A stretch of DNA of 43,795 nucleotides from assembly GCF_022347745.1 (NCBI RefSeq), contig NZ_JAKRGC010000021.1, forward strand, positions 1-43,795, given 5' to 3'. Each line of letters starts with the position of its first letter. The first letter of the stretch is position 1. A program made the translations under genes and the position numbers. The notes under the pieces were generated by a model that saw only the letters and a program-made list of their open reading frames with translations, made no database searches and was not told where the DNA came from. The DNA comes from Streptomyces sp. OfavH-34-F (GTDB lineage Bacteria > Actinomycetota > Actinomycetes > Streptomycetales > Streptomycetaceae). Shown here one piece after another: positions 17,499-26,003 of the stretch.

Positions 17499-18649
17499 GC
17501 CACTGGATGACCGGTCCACGGGACGATCCCGCGGAGCGCGCACACCGCGTAGTGGCAGCAGCTCTGCGAGCCGCGTACGCATGGACGGCCCGGGGCCGAC
17601 AGAGTGATGCCATGCGTGAGGTCGCGCGAATGACCGGAGTCGTCATGGAAGCGCACGGACCCGGACTCGGCCCCACGACGCCCCTGGAGCTCGTCGATTG
17701 TCTACGCCGCCGCCTCGGACTGTTACCGGCACTCGCCGAAAGCGCCGACGGGGAGATCGCTCGTACGGTGCTGCTCGACGACGAGGACCGGCTCACCTCC
17801 GCCGCATACGACCTGGCCTGCGAGTATGCGCTTCCGGTGGGCAATCCGACAGCCTTGGAGTGGATGCCCACCTGGACAAGAATGCAATCCGACCGGATTC
17901 GCGGCGAAACCTTCCAATCGTTGTTCCAGGACAACAGCCAGGAGGGTTACATCACGTCCCGGCGATTCCTCATCGAACACCCAGCCGATTCCGGGGAATC
18001 GTTGCGCGAACTCGTCAGCGAGTCCGGAGTAAGACCCCCGCCGGGCGGATACACCGCTATCCCCGCCGACCACCTCCACCGATCGGCCGGCGGCGAGACC
18101 TGGTGGTGGCCCTGCCCCGTATGCCGCTGGCCCATGGCAGTGACCGGAACAACCGTACGCTGCCGGTACATCCCCCACGCCAACGTCTACCGGCTTGCGG
18201 AAGCCAGGACGCCCAGGTCCCGCCCGTCCCTGAGCAGGGTCGACGAAGGACGCCCACGATCCACCACGCCCGCTCCCCGGCCGGGCGCCGGAGCACAGTG
18301 CGTGGACCACGGCGTCTGGCGATTCGTCGTCGTTCCTGGAGCAAGTGAGCTCCGCATCGCGCAACGCCTTGAAAAGCTCGGTGCATCCGTCGCGCTCTGG
18401 CCCGAACTCGACCGGTACGACCTGCGTGTCACGGCCGGGAAGGCCGAGTTCCGGGTCGACGTCAAGGAGTACCGGTCACCTCACCGGCTGATCGCCGACC
18501 TCCGGGCGAAGGCCCCCAGCGCCCGCATTCTCCTGCCACAGACGCACGAGTACCAGTGGGAGACGTTGCGGGCCGCCTTGCCTTCGCTGAACGTCACCAC
18601 CGAGACGAAGTTCTGCACCGAGATCAGACGAGCACTGAGGACCTCATGA
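17495..18649 (+). CDS. pPIWI-RE-associated restriction endonuclease-fold protein
   Basis: A 384-residue protein. The N-terminal part (about 1-200) is helical and unassigned (perhaps the family's N-terminal island domain). A CPVC...C cluster (Cys207, Cys210, Cys223; a fourth ligand such as His228 or Cys269 is possible) suggests a zinc-binding element. The C-terminal 110 residues form a restriction endonuclease-like core: Glu285 (PGASELRIA), Asp309 (RYDLRV), and Asp322 with Lys324 (VDVKEY), i.e. D-x(n)-DxK. Family knowledge: a nuclease of this fold is one of the three pPIWI-RE components and should cut target DNA. Leu77 is encoded by the rare codon TTA (17723-17725). It overlaps both neighbours by ATGA, which implies coupled translation. 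Confidence 0.82.
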   Translation: MSHWMTGPRDDPAERAHRVVAAALRAAYAWTARGRQSDAMREVARMTGVVMEAHGPGLGPTTPLELVDCLRRRLGLLPALAESADGEIARTVLLDDEDRLTSAAYDLACEYALPVGNPTALEWMPTWTRMQSDRIRGETFQSLFQDNSQEGYITSRRFLIEHPADSGESLRELVSESGVRPPPGGYTAIPADHLHRSAGGETWWWPCPVCRWPMAVTGTTVRCRYIPHANVYRLAEARTPRSRPSLSRVDEGRPRSTTPAPRPGAGAQCVDHGVWRFVVVPGASELRIAQRLEKLGASVALWPELDRYDLRVTAGKAEFRVDVKEYRSPHRLIADLRAKAPSARILLPQTHEYQWETLRAALPSLNVTTETKFCTEIRRALRTS

Positions 18650-21600
18650 ACATCAACACGCCTCATGCGGAAAAGGTGTTTCCACGCCTCATGGGCGCCG
18701 CGATCGGACTGGCCGCCGGCTTCTTCCCCATCGAGGAGGGCAGCGGATTCAGGCGGACCACCACCCGGGACGACGTGCTCTACGTGCTGGACGGCCACAT
18801 CTCGGACTGGTCCGGCTGGCGCGACCTCCCCGATGCCGACGCACGCCGCTTCGCCAGACTGCTGCGCCGACGCCCCAACCAGATGGCCAACGCGGAGGCC
18901 GCCGGACCGATCCTGGACAGCCTGCTCGGCAGCAGCCGCATACCCGGTTGCAGCCTGGACGACGGACAGGAAGGCGAGGGACAGATCGTCGTGGACCCCG
19001 GCATGGCCCTTCCCGCCTACGTCGACGGGTTCCTGCGGGAACTCGACGAGTTGTACGCGGCGAAGAACCACGTGACGGCCTCCGCCCAGACCGGCACCCA
19101 CATGACCACGACCGGCGTCACCGCTCCGGACGGCCGGCAGCAGACATTCGTCGATCTCCATTACGAGATCCGTCCCCATCACCTCGACCCCAGGCCACCG
19201 ATCCCCGTCGTCCGGGACGCCCCGCCCCTCAACGATCGTCTGGTCCCCTTCGACGAGTTGAAGGAGATCGCACGGCGCATCGATCAGCAGGCCTTGCACC
19301 GCGGCCGAAGCGCCTACCGCGAGAAGGCGGTGGACCGCTTCATCCAACAGATCCGCTCCCACCGGAACGAGAGAGTCGGCGGGCTGGACCTGACGGCAGG
19401 CAACCTCAACGAACTCCTTGCCTACACGGGCTTCGGCAAGTCGGTCGTACTCATCGAGACCTTCGCCTGCTGGGCCGCCGACCACGGAATCTCCGTGGCC
19501 TTCGTACTGCCGACCAACGCCGACGTCGTACGGACCGCCCACGACATCGAAACGGCCATGCGGATGTGTGGGGTGGAGTCGAGCGGTGGCGTCGTCCCGC
19601 TCGTCTCGCCCCGGTCGCTCATCAAAGTGGCGGAGACCGCAGCCGCCCGCGCCACCGGGGACGACGGCCCGGACGCGGACTGGATCTGGGAGCGCTTCGG
19701 ATACGGCTGCGCGCTCGCGGCTCTGGCCGGGTCCGACGAGTCCATCGACCGCTGGCAGCCGGGCAGTGAACCGTGCGCCAAACTGCGCAAGCCCTCCCGC
19801 GGCAAAGCCACCACCGTCTCCTGCCCCTGGCGGACCACCTGCGGACGCTTTCGGGCCGTGCGTCAGGCATGCACCGCGGACATCATCGTCACCTCACACG
19901 CCAACCTGTTGCTCGGAGTGCTCCAGGCTCCGGTGGAGGACGGATACGGCGGTGACGACCGTCTGCCCGTGGAGGAACTGCTGATGCGGCGCTGCCAGAT
20001 CATCGTCATTGATGAGGTGGACAGTTTCCAGAGCACGGCCATCGATCACGCCGGCCGACAGCTCGTCCTCGACCACGCCGGACGGGTGAACACGCCCCTG
20101 CGCAAGTTCGACCAGGACTTCGCTGCCACATCGGGACGGCTCAGAGACGAAGTCGACGCCAGTGTCCGGGACTCCTACCTGACCCTGCGCTACCTGTCCG
20201 AGAACTACGTGAGCCACCTGACCTACGAACGCCTCGGCGCCACCGCCCCTCCCAAGGGACGACGCCCCCGGGGGCCGGGGCGCTACTGGATGGTGCCGAG
20301 ACGGTGGGACAACTGGCTGACCGCCCGGCTGTTCGACCTCGACGCCGAGAAGGTCAGCCGGAAGCAGGTGAAGATGTTCCGTTCGCTCTTCCTGGAGGAG
20401 ATGGAGCCCCACCACGATGAGCCCAAATCCTTCGCGGCGGCACGGCAGCACCTGGCATCGGTGGTCACTGGCGGGTCCGGCGGACTGTCCCTGCCCGCGG
20501 CACGCGACGCCCTGGAACGGCTCGTCAAGCACCTGCCCGAGGAACAGCGGACCAAGGTCGTCAACCGGATTCTCCGCCGTGCCATTCTCGAACGCATCCG
20601 GATCTTCCTGCACCGGCTCATGGCGAGCAACGCCCAACTGGTGGATATCGGAGTGGAGTCGGCGCAGGACATCGCGGACGCCCTGGGCACCTACGGCCGC
20701 TGGCGCGTCACCCCCACCGGACCGCTGGGGAGGCTCGTCTTCGCCTTCACCGAGTACTACGACGACACCGGAGGCCAGCCGGCACGCCTCTCGACGGCCG
20801 CGTTCGGAGGTGACCCGCACACCTACACCGTCGGTCTCGGTGACATCACCGCCCTGGGCCATGCCGGAGTCCGCCGCATCGTGCTGGGCATGTCCGCCAC
20901 TTCCTACTTCCCCCGCGCACCACATCACCATGTCCACACCACCCCGAAGTGGTGGGTGGCGGACGACCAGCAAAACGCCGTGCGCGTCCTTCCGGCACGG
21001 ATCGACGACGAGGAAGGACGACCACGCCGGATCTCGGGCCGGCAAGGAGCCGAACGCGCCGTGGCGACCCAGAACGTCGCCACGGCGCTGTGGAACAAGC
21101 ACCTTCGGTGCGAGCTGGAACGGCTCAGGGCCGACGACCGCACGCGGGAGCGTGCCCGCGTCCTTCTCGCCACCACGTCCTACGAGGCGGCGCGGCACGT
21201 CGCGGAGGGACTGTTCACCGCCGGCGTCGACTCCACACGCGTCTGTCTGGCAGTCCGGCCAGGTACCTATGCCGGGGGGCGGGAGGCGGGTGTGGACCTC
21301 GGCCGGTGGAGGGAGCTGCCGGCCGACCGGCTGGAATCCTTCCCCGCCGTCGAGGGCGCCGACATCCTGATCGCTCCCCTCGCGAGGGTGCAACGGGGCG
21401 TGAACATCATCGGGGAGGACGACAAGTCCGCACTGGGCTCGGTGTGGCTGATCGTCCGCCCGATCCCCTTGATCGACGAACCTGCGGAACTCGTCGCCCA
21501 TATTCAGGCACGAGCCCTGAGCAAGCACCGCGGCCCCTCCAGCGACCCGCGGGCTCTGCTCGCACTGCGCCGCAAGGTAGCCGGCAAGTACCTCGACAAA

Positions 21601-21915
21601 ATCATCCGCCGTCCTCCTTATTTCCAGGCCCAGCCGCTCGACGTCAAGCTCGGCGTGATGGCGGAAATCATCAATGGGGCCGTGCAGCTCATCGGCCGGG
21701 CACGGCGCGGCGGCACCGATACGACATTGCATCTGGTGGATGGGGCCATGCTCGACCCCGAGGGCGGCACGGATCTGGCCACCCTGATTCTCAAGTTACG
21801 GAACAAATGGCGTGATGAGGGTTCCCTGGCCGCGATGCGGCAGTACTACGGCACCACCCTCGACGCCTTCCTGACATACGCGGAACACCCCACCGACGGA
21901 GACTTCCCGTGCTGA
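18646..21915 (+). CDS. DinG/XPD-like Fe-S helicase of the pPIWI-RE system
   Basis: A 1089-residue SF2 helicase. The first about 245 residues are an unassigned domain (probably a pPIWI-RE island-specific domain). The motor follows: Walker A AYTGFGKS (259-266), FVLPT (motif Ia), an Fe-S-type cysteine set (candidates Cys355, Cys377, Cys393, Cys399, Cys409), TSHANLL after the cluster as in DinG/XPD, and the DEAH-box variant DEVD (456-459). Later segments include LGMSATSYF (motif III) and IAPLARVQRGVNI. DinG enzymes unwind DNA and R-loops 5'-3'. The ATG overlaps the previous stop (ATGA) and the end overlaps the PIWI gene by 7 bp. A TTA codon lies at 21796-21798 (Leu1051), near the end. Confidence 0.87.
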   Translation: MNINTPHAEKVFPRLMGAAIGLAAGFFPIEEGSGFRRTTTRDDVLYVLDGHISDWSGWRDLPDADARRFARLLRRRPNQMANAEAAGPILDSLLGSSRIPGCSLDDGQEGEGQIVVDPGMALPAYVDGFLRELDELYAAKNHVTASAQTGTHMTTTGVTAPDGRQQTFVDLHYEIRPHHLDPRPPIPVVRDAPPLNDRLVPFDELKEIARRIDQQALHRGRSAYREKAVDRFIQQIRSHRNERVGGLDLTAGNLNELLAYTGFGKSVVLIETFACWAADHGISVAFVLPTNADVVRTAHDIETAMRMCGVESSGGVVPLVSPRSLIKVAETAAARATGDDGPDADWIWERFGYGCALAALAGSDESIDRWQPGSEPCAKLRKPSRGKATTVSCPWRTTCGRFRAVRQACTADIIVTSHANLLLGVLQAPVEDGYGGDDRLPVEELLMRRCQIIVIDEVDSFQSTAIDHAGRQLVLDHAGRVNTPLRKFDQDFAATSGRLRDEVDASVRDSYLTLRYLSENYVSHLTYERLGATAPPKGRRPRGPGRYWMVPRRWDNWLTARLFDLDAEKVSRKQVKMFRSLFLEEMEPHHDEPKSFAAARQHLASVVTGGSGGLSLPAARDALERLVKHLPEEQRTKVVNRILRRAILERIRIFLHRLMASNAQLVDIGVESAQDIADALGTYGRWRVTPTGPLGRLVFAFTEYYDDTGGQPARLSTAAFGGDPHTYTVGLGDITALGHAGVRRIVLGMSATSYFPRAPHHHVHTTPKWWVADDQQNAVRVLPARIDDEEGRPRRISGRQGAERAVATQNVATALWNKHLRCELERLRADDRTRERARVLLATTSYEAARHVAEGLFTAGVDSTRVCLAVRPGTYAGGREAGVDLGRWRELPADRLESFPAVEGADILIAPLARVQRGVNIIGEDDKSALGSVWLIVRPIPLIDEPAELVAHIQARALSKHRGPSSDPRALLALRRKVAGKYLDKIIRRPPYFQAQPLDVKLGVMAEIINGAVQLIGRARRGGTDTTLHLVDGAMLDPEGGTDLATLILKLRNKWRDEGSLAAMRQYYGTTLDAFLTYAEHPTDGDFPC

Positions 21916-24404
21916 TCACCCTGGCCTACCGCGTCCCGCGACAGGACATGGACTCCCTGCTGGGCTCCATCACCGCCTACCCGCTCACCTCCGACTTTGC
22001 GAAGGCATGGGAGAACCTGCCCGGGTGGGGAAACCAGCGCCAACCGCGCTACTCCGCACTGGCCACCGGGCTGGTCGCCGCTACGGGGCAACCCGTCCGG
22101 CTGTTCGGAGAACACGATCTGGCGGAGGAGGAGCACTCCGCGGGCAGCCGTATGCTGCTCGTCACCACCGACGCGGCCCTCGATGACAGACTCCGGGTCT
22201 CTGTACGGGCCTGGGAACGGCATGTCCGTGACGGGAAGGGGGCACTCATCCTCCCCGGGCTGTTGCCCGCTCCGGAGCGGGCCCGTTCCTTCGTGGACTT
22301 CGTAAAGTTCCGCCCGGGCCGGGTTCCGGTCATGCCCGGTTGGATGTTCCGTACGGCCGAGTGGCAGGTGATGCGACGCCTGGCCGAGGCTCCGCTGCGG
22401 ATCGACGGACGCACGCCCGTTCGCCTGTCCATGGACACCGACGGGTCTCTGTTGGCCTGGGAGCCCGGCGATCTTCTCGTCAAGGGGGCCGGTTCGGCAT
22501 TCAGTATGCACAGGGTGACCGCACGGCTGACCACCCGCGCCGGCGTCGAGGACCCCGTCCTCTGCTTCGACGCTCACCTCTCCCGGATCTCCCCGCAGGG
22601 CGACTGGGCGAAGAACGTCTGGATCGACCGGAACGAGGTCGGTGCTCCCATCCTCAGACTTCCGCTGCGGCGTCACCTGGACAAGCAGACGGGTGAGTGG
22701 CGGAGCCACCTCGATCCCGCCATCACCAAGATCATCGAGGCATGTCAGTTGTCCGCTCTGGAGATCCCTGACGAGCTACCGCTCGTGCCGGGGGCGATCA
22801 GGCCCCAGCTGTCGAGCACCCGCTTCCATGCTCTGGGAAACGGCCCCGGCCCCCGGTTCATGTTGCGCCTGCACGAGCACATCGTGTCAGCCCTGCCTTT
22901 GCTCGTACCGCTGTCGTACGAGGTGGACAAGCGGATCAGGCTCGCGCCTCGCACCACGAAGTACCCGGTCGACGGCCTCCCGGCGGACGCCGTCGGGCCG
23001 AGCGGTTTCCAAAAGGTCACGCTGGCCTGCCTCCACGCCACGCCCGAAGGGCGTGACCGCATGCTGGCCGAGGTCGAGGAGTTGACCGGGCATCGCATAA
23101 AGAGGAGACCCGGAGAGCGACCCGTCCGTATCAACGCACGCATGGATGTGGTCATCCGCTGCTGCCCGGAGCTGCTCTCCCACGACACCGTGAATCGCGC
23201 CGCCCTCCTCGATTCGCTGAATCTCCCGTCCGGTGACCACCACCTCGTCGCCGCCTTGCTGGAAACCGAGTTCCATCCCGACGCACCGCGACCCGAGATC
23301 GATGCGAAACCTCATCTGCGGCGGCTACTGGGGCACTTGGGTATACCGACCCAGTTTCTTTCGACCGAGCCCACCGTTCTGCCACCGAAATCCACCCCTG
23401 CTGGGGCCGAGACCAAGAAGCACTCCGCAAGGGCCGCTCTGCGTGACCTGCTTCGTGCGGCAGGGGTCCTGGACCGGCGGCTACTGGACTCCGTGATCGC
23501 GGGCGGAAGGCCTCATGGGCTGAGCAGAGACACCCTGCTGGTCGGCATCCATGCCCGCAGGCAGCACACTGGCGGGTACCACAAGCCGCTAGTTCTGACC
23601 ATGGTGGCGTTGTATGTGGACCCCGATGACCTGGCGAACTGCCAGGTGCTGATCCACAGCGACCGGCAGCATGCGTGGGTGCGAGGTGCCGAAGGTGTAG
23701 CGGACTTTCACTCCGGGCCCATCGGGACCACCCGCTTCGGGCGAACCGAAGAGAAGGCTCCGCTGACACGGGACGCGGTCGAGGCCGCACTCGGTGAACT
23801 GGTCGCTCTGGTCCCGGACGGCACTCCCGTAGTGATCTTCGTGGATACCGCAGCGACCCGAACCATCTGGCCGGGGCTTCAGAATGTGCGGTTGAACGCC
23901 GGGCCGCTTCCTGGCGACACGGTGAGAGCGGGCGGCGCCGATATCGCCGTCGTCCGCCTGAACACCAAGATCAGCGAGATCGGGCGTCCTGTCACCCGAA
24001 GGGAGAAGGCGAACATGCCGAGCGACCCGGCCAAGCCCGCCGCACCGGATCGCAAGGTGTACCGGTTGCCGGGCTCGGACGGGCGCTACTGGCTCTTCGC
24101 CGGCCGATCCGTGACGCTCAAGGCCAAGGGCGGCGCCACGGGCGCGTCCTACACACGTTGGACCGTGCCGGACGGGCTGACCTCTCAGCTCTCCGTCCCT
24201 TGGCACTCGTACACGAGCAAGGAGATCGTGGTGGTGAGCGCGGGGTCATGGGCGCCCGAGCAGTTGGCGGCTCTGACGGCCAGCCTCTGTGAACAGGCCG
24301 TCTCCTGGGACGACCGGACGCAGATGCCCGTCCCGCTCCACCTGGCGACCGTGATCGACGACGATCACCCCGAATACCGAGCCTCGTGGAGTGAGGAAAA
24401 CTGA
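21909..24404 (+). CDS. PIWI-module protein of the pPIWI-RE family
   Basis: An 831-residue protein with GTG start at 21909, overlapping the helicase gene by 7 bp. The N-terminal about 280 residues are unassigned (family X-type domain); the middle (about 290-540) fits a MID-like region. The RNase H-like PIWI domain occupies about 540-825: VGIHARRQH, VVIFVDTAATRTIWPGLQN (Asp646), VVRLNTKISEIGRP (Arg683 ... Glu690, fitting the conserved Arg and Glu that I take the family name to reflect), HSYTSKEIVVV and the closing PVPLHLAT ... HPEY. Family knowledge predicts binding of an oligonucleotide guide and cooperation with the helicase and endonuclease. A full catalytic carboxylate set is not obvious, so cutting may fall to the partner nucleases. 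It ends 23 bp before the convergent SEFIR gene. Confidence 0.85.
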   Translation: MLITLAYRVPRQDMDSLLGSITAYPLTSDFAKAWENLPGWGNQRQPRYSALATGLVAATGQPVRLFGEHDLAEEEHSAGSRMLLVTTDAALDDRLRVSVRAWERHVRDGKGALILPGLLPAPERARSFVDFVKFRPGRVPVMPGWMFRTAEWQVMRRLAEAPLRIDGRTPVRLSMDTDGSLLAWEPGDLLVKGAGSAFSMHRVTARLTTRAGVEDPVLCFDAHLSRISPQGDWAKNVWIDRNEVGAPILRLPLRRHLDKQTGEWRSHLDPAITKIIEACQLSALEIPDELPLVPGAIRPQLSSTRFHALGNGPGPRFMLRLHEHIVSALPLLVPLSYEVDKRIRLAPRTTKYPVDGLPADAVGPSGFQKVTLACLHATPEGRDRMLAEVEELTGHRIKRRPGERPVRINARMDVVIRCCPELLSHDTVNRAALLDSLNLPSGDHHLVAALLETEFHPDAPRPEIDAKPHLRRLLGHLGIPTQFLSTEPTVLPPKSTPAGAETKKHSARAALRDLLRAAGVLDRRLLDSVIAGGRPHGLSRDTLLVGIHARRQHTGGYHKPLVLTMVALYVDPDDLANCQVLIHSDRQHAWVRGAEGVADFHSGPIGTTRFGRTEEKAPLTRDAVEAALGELVALVPDGTPVVIFVDTAATRTIWPGLQNVRLNAGPLPGDTVRAGGADIAVVRLNTKISEIGRPVTRREKANMPSDPAKPAAPDRKVYRLPGSDGRYWLFAGRSVTLKAKGGATGASYTRWTVPDGLTSQLSVPWHSYTSKEIVVVSAGSWAPEQLAALTASLCEQAVSWDDRTQMPVPLHLATVIDDDHPEYRASWSEEN

Positions 24405-24427
24405 GGGCTTGCTCCCTCGAGCGGCAG

Positions 24428-25618
24428 CTACCCGAGCAGCGGACGGGAGGGTTCGGATGCCCCCTTCATCGCCCGCAGCAGCCCTTGGATGCCCTCCGAG
24501 GTGAGCTCTCTGATGTCGTAGTGGTCCGACGTCCATGGCTGCAGCATCTCAGGGATGTTGTCCACGAACTCATGAGGCAGGACAACGGGCAATACTTTGG
24601 CGGTCCACTCGTCGCGTTTCGCGTGAAGCCGCTCGCCGATGATCCGTGCCTCGCTCCGAATCCCCGGATTCCCGGTCCCGCAAAGACCACCGTCGAATGC
24701 CTTGCGACACAGGGGCGAGGCGATGACGATCACGAAGTCGACCTCACCGCTGGTCTTCAACGCCCAGGTCGCCCAGTCCATGCGCCGCCCTTCCGCCTTC
24801 TGATCCATGTGCACAAAGATCCCGTGCCGAGAAAGGAGATCACCAAATTCGCGAACAGCCTCCTTGTGCTTCAGGGATTCGTGCGCGTAACAGATGAAGA
24901 CCGAGAGCTGGTACTCCCGGCTCGTGTCCTCGGCAGGGGCCGAAAGCGAAGGCCGCACGCCTGCCGAACCCTCCCCAGAAGTTCCCAGAGTCAGCACGAA
25001 CGCAGCCGGGCGCTGAGTAGGCCGGTACTCGACACCCGAAGGGACCGCCAGGCCGTATTGGGCGGAGAACTCCACCCGTTGCTCAACCTGCCCAGCGGGG
25101 ATGAGCAGGACGACCCAAGCAGCGTACGAACCGGGGCGTACACCGGTCCCGTCGAGCGACACATGCCTCCACCGCACGCTGCTTCCGCCGGCACCGAACA
25201 TATCGACCCTGTCCGTACTTGCCGGAAGAAGAACTTGCGCAGATGCATCGCTCTCACTCGGAACAAAGTTCAAGAAGCGATTGAGCACATAGGGCCGAGC
25301 GACCTCGGGAGACGTACTGAAGCGAGGAAGGGCATCCACAATAGCCACCTGACGCCCCGATTCGGCGGCGAGAAAATCAAAAGCAACCTCGAACCAAGGC
25401 ATCGGAGGCGAGTCCGGATTGATTTCGAGGTCATAATTGATCTTGACGAGATACGCCTCGCACCCATCGAACATATCCATGGGGGCATCGATGCGATCCA
25501 CCTGCCAGCGACGCAGTTGCGTGACACCGATACTGACGCCGTCCGGCGCCGAATCCATTCGCCTGCCGCCCTCGTGGACAACGGTGAGGTCGACGCGGAC
25601 GCGGCTCTGCGCATTCAT
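24428..25618 (-). CDS. SEFIR-domain protein with unassigned beta-rich N-terminal domain
   Basis: A 396-residue protein. The first about 210 residues alternate short hydrophobic strands (VRVDLTVVHEGG, CEAYLVKINYDLEI, FVPSESDASAQVLLP, YAAWVVLLIPAG) and look like a beta-sandwich sensor; I do not recognise the family. After a linker (about 212-235) comes a SEFIR/TIR-like domain (about 237-385): LSVFICYAHES, KEAVREFGDLLSRHGIFVHMD, VDFVIVIASPLCRKAF, and an EARIIGERL helix. Bacterial SEFIR domains serve as signalling or effector modules in immunity. It is convergent with the PIWI gene. The start has GGAAGGGGA upstream and a TTGACA box about 92 bp away. No transmembrane segment is evident. Confidence 0.83.
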   Translation of the reverse strand: MNAQSRVRVDLTVVHEGGRRMDSAPDGVSIGVTQLRRWQVDRIDAPMDMFDGCEAYLVKINYDLEINPDSPPMPWFEVAFDFLAAESGRQVAIVDALPRFSTSPEVARPYVLNRFLNFVPSESDASAQVLLPASTDRVDMFGAGGSSVRWRHVSLDGTGVRPGSYAAWVVLLIPAGQVEQRVEFSAQYGLAVPSGVEYRPTQRPAAFVLTLGTSGEGSAGVRPSLSAPAEDTSREYQLSVFICYAHESLKHKEAVREFGDLLSRHGIFVHMDQKAEGRRMDWATWALKTSGEVDFVIVIASPLCRKAFDGGLCGTGNPGIRSEARIIGERLHAKRDEWTAKVLPVVLPHEFVDNIPEMLQPWTSDHYDIRELTSEGIQGLLRAMKGASEPSRPLLG

Positions 25619-25698
25619 TGAATCCCCTTCCCGTGGCTTTGCTCCGGTGCCGCCACACTAGGGGCCTGCCCTCCCCGCACGTCCCGACATCAACCAAA

Positions 25699-25715
25699 TG
25701 TCAGACATCTGTCAA
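25699..25715 (-). promoter_or_regulatory. Candidate -35 box and operator for the SEFIR gene
   Basis: A perfect minus-strand TTGACA (25710-25715) overlaps TGTCAGACATCTGTCA (25699-25714), which holds TGTC/GACA inverted repeats. The -10 box is not clear. Confidence 0.35.
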
Positions 25716-25764
25716 CTTTCCCGCACCGACCTGAATCGGCTGCCACTGACCCCACGAAACAAAA

Positions 25765-25799
25765 AGAACCCCAGGTTGAATAAATCAACCTGGGGTTCT
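25765..25799 (-). terminator. Rho-independent terminator of tRNA-Thr
   Basis: A perfect 15-bp stem (AGAACCCCAGGTTGA / TCAACCTGGGGTTCT, 5-nt loop) is followed on the minus strand by a TTTTT tract, just past the tRNA 3' end. Confidence 0.9.
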
Positions 25800-25804
25800 C
25801 ATGG

Positions 25805-25878
25805 AGCCGCCTTCGGGATTCGAACCCGAGACCTACGCATTACGAGTGCGTTGCTCTGGCCATCTGAGCTAAGGCGGC
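25805..25878 (-). tRNA. tRNA-Thr (anticodon CGT)
   Basis: The minus strand folds as a cloverleaf: 7-bp acceptor stem GCCGCCT/AGGCGGC, D arm GCTC...GAGC, anticodon stem ACGCA/TGCGT around the loop CTCGTAA (anticodon CGT), T arm TCGGG-TTCGAAT-CCCGA and discriminator T. A genomic CCA follows (25802-25804). It decodes ACG. It marks the border between the conflict island and the conserved chromosome. Confidence 0.96.
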
Positions 25879-26003
25879 ACCGCCCTGTCGCACCATGATG
25901 CGATCAGCGGCGACGCCAAGTCTACACAGTTTCCGGGGGTGCTCCGAACCGCCCGGCGGCGGGGCCGTATCCGCAGGTCAGCGGGGAGGTACGGCGGGCG
26001 GGG

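Noticed and set aside
15712..25760. CRISPR array or guide-RNA locus near the PIWI operon
   Set aside because: I saw no regularly spaced repeats and no structured intergenic RNA long enough; the operon has no gaps.
9650..25880. Integrase, transposase or attachment-site duplication at the island
   Set aside because: No such motif or tRNA 3'-end copy was found by eye in the island or its edges.
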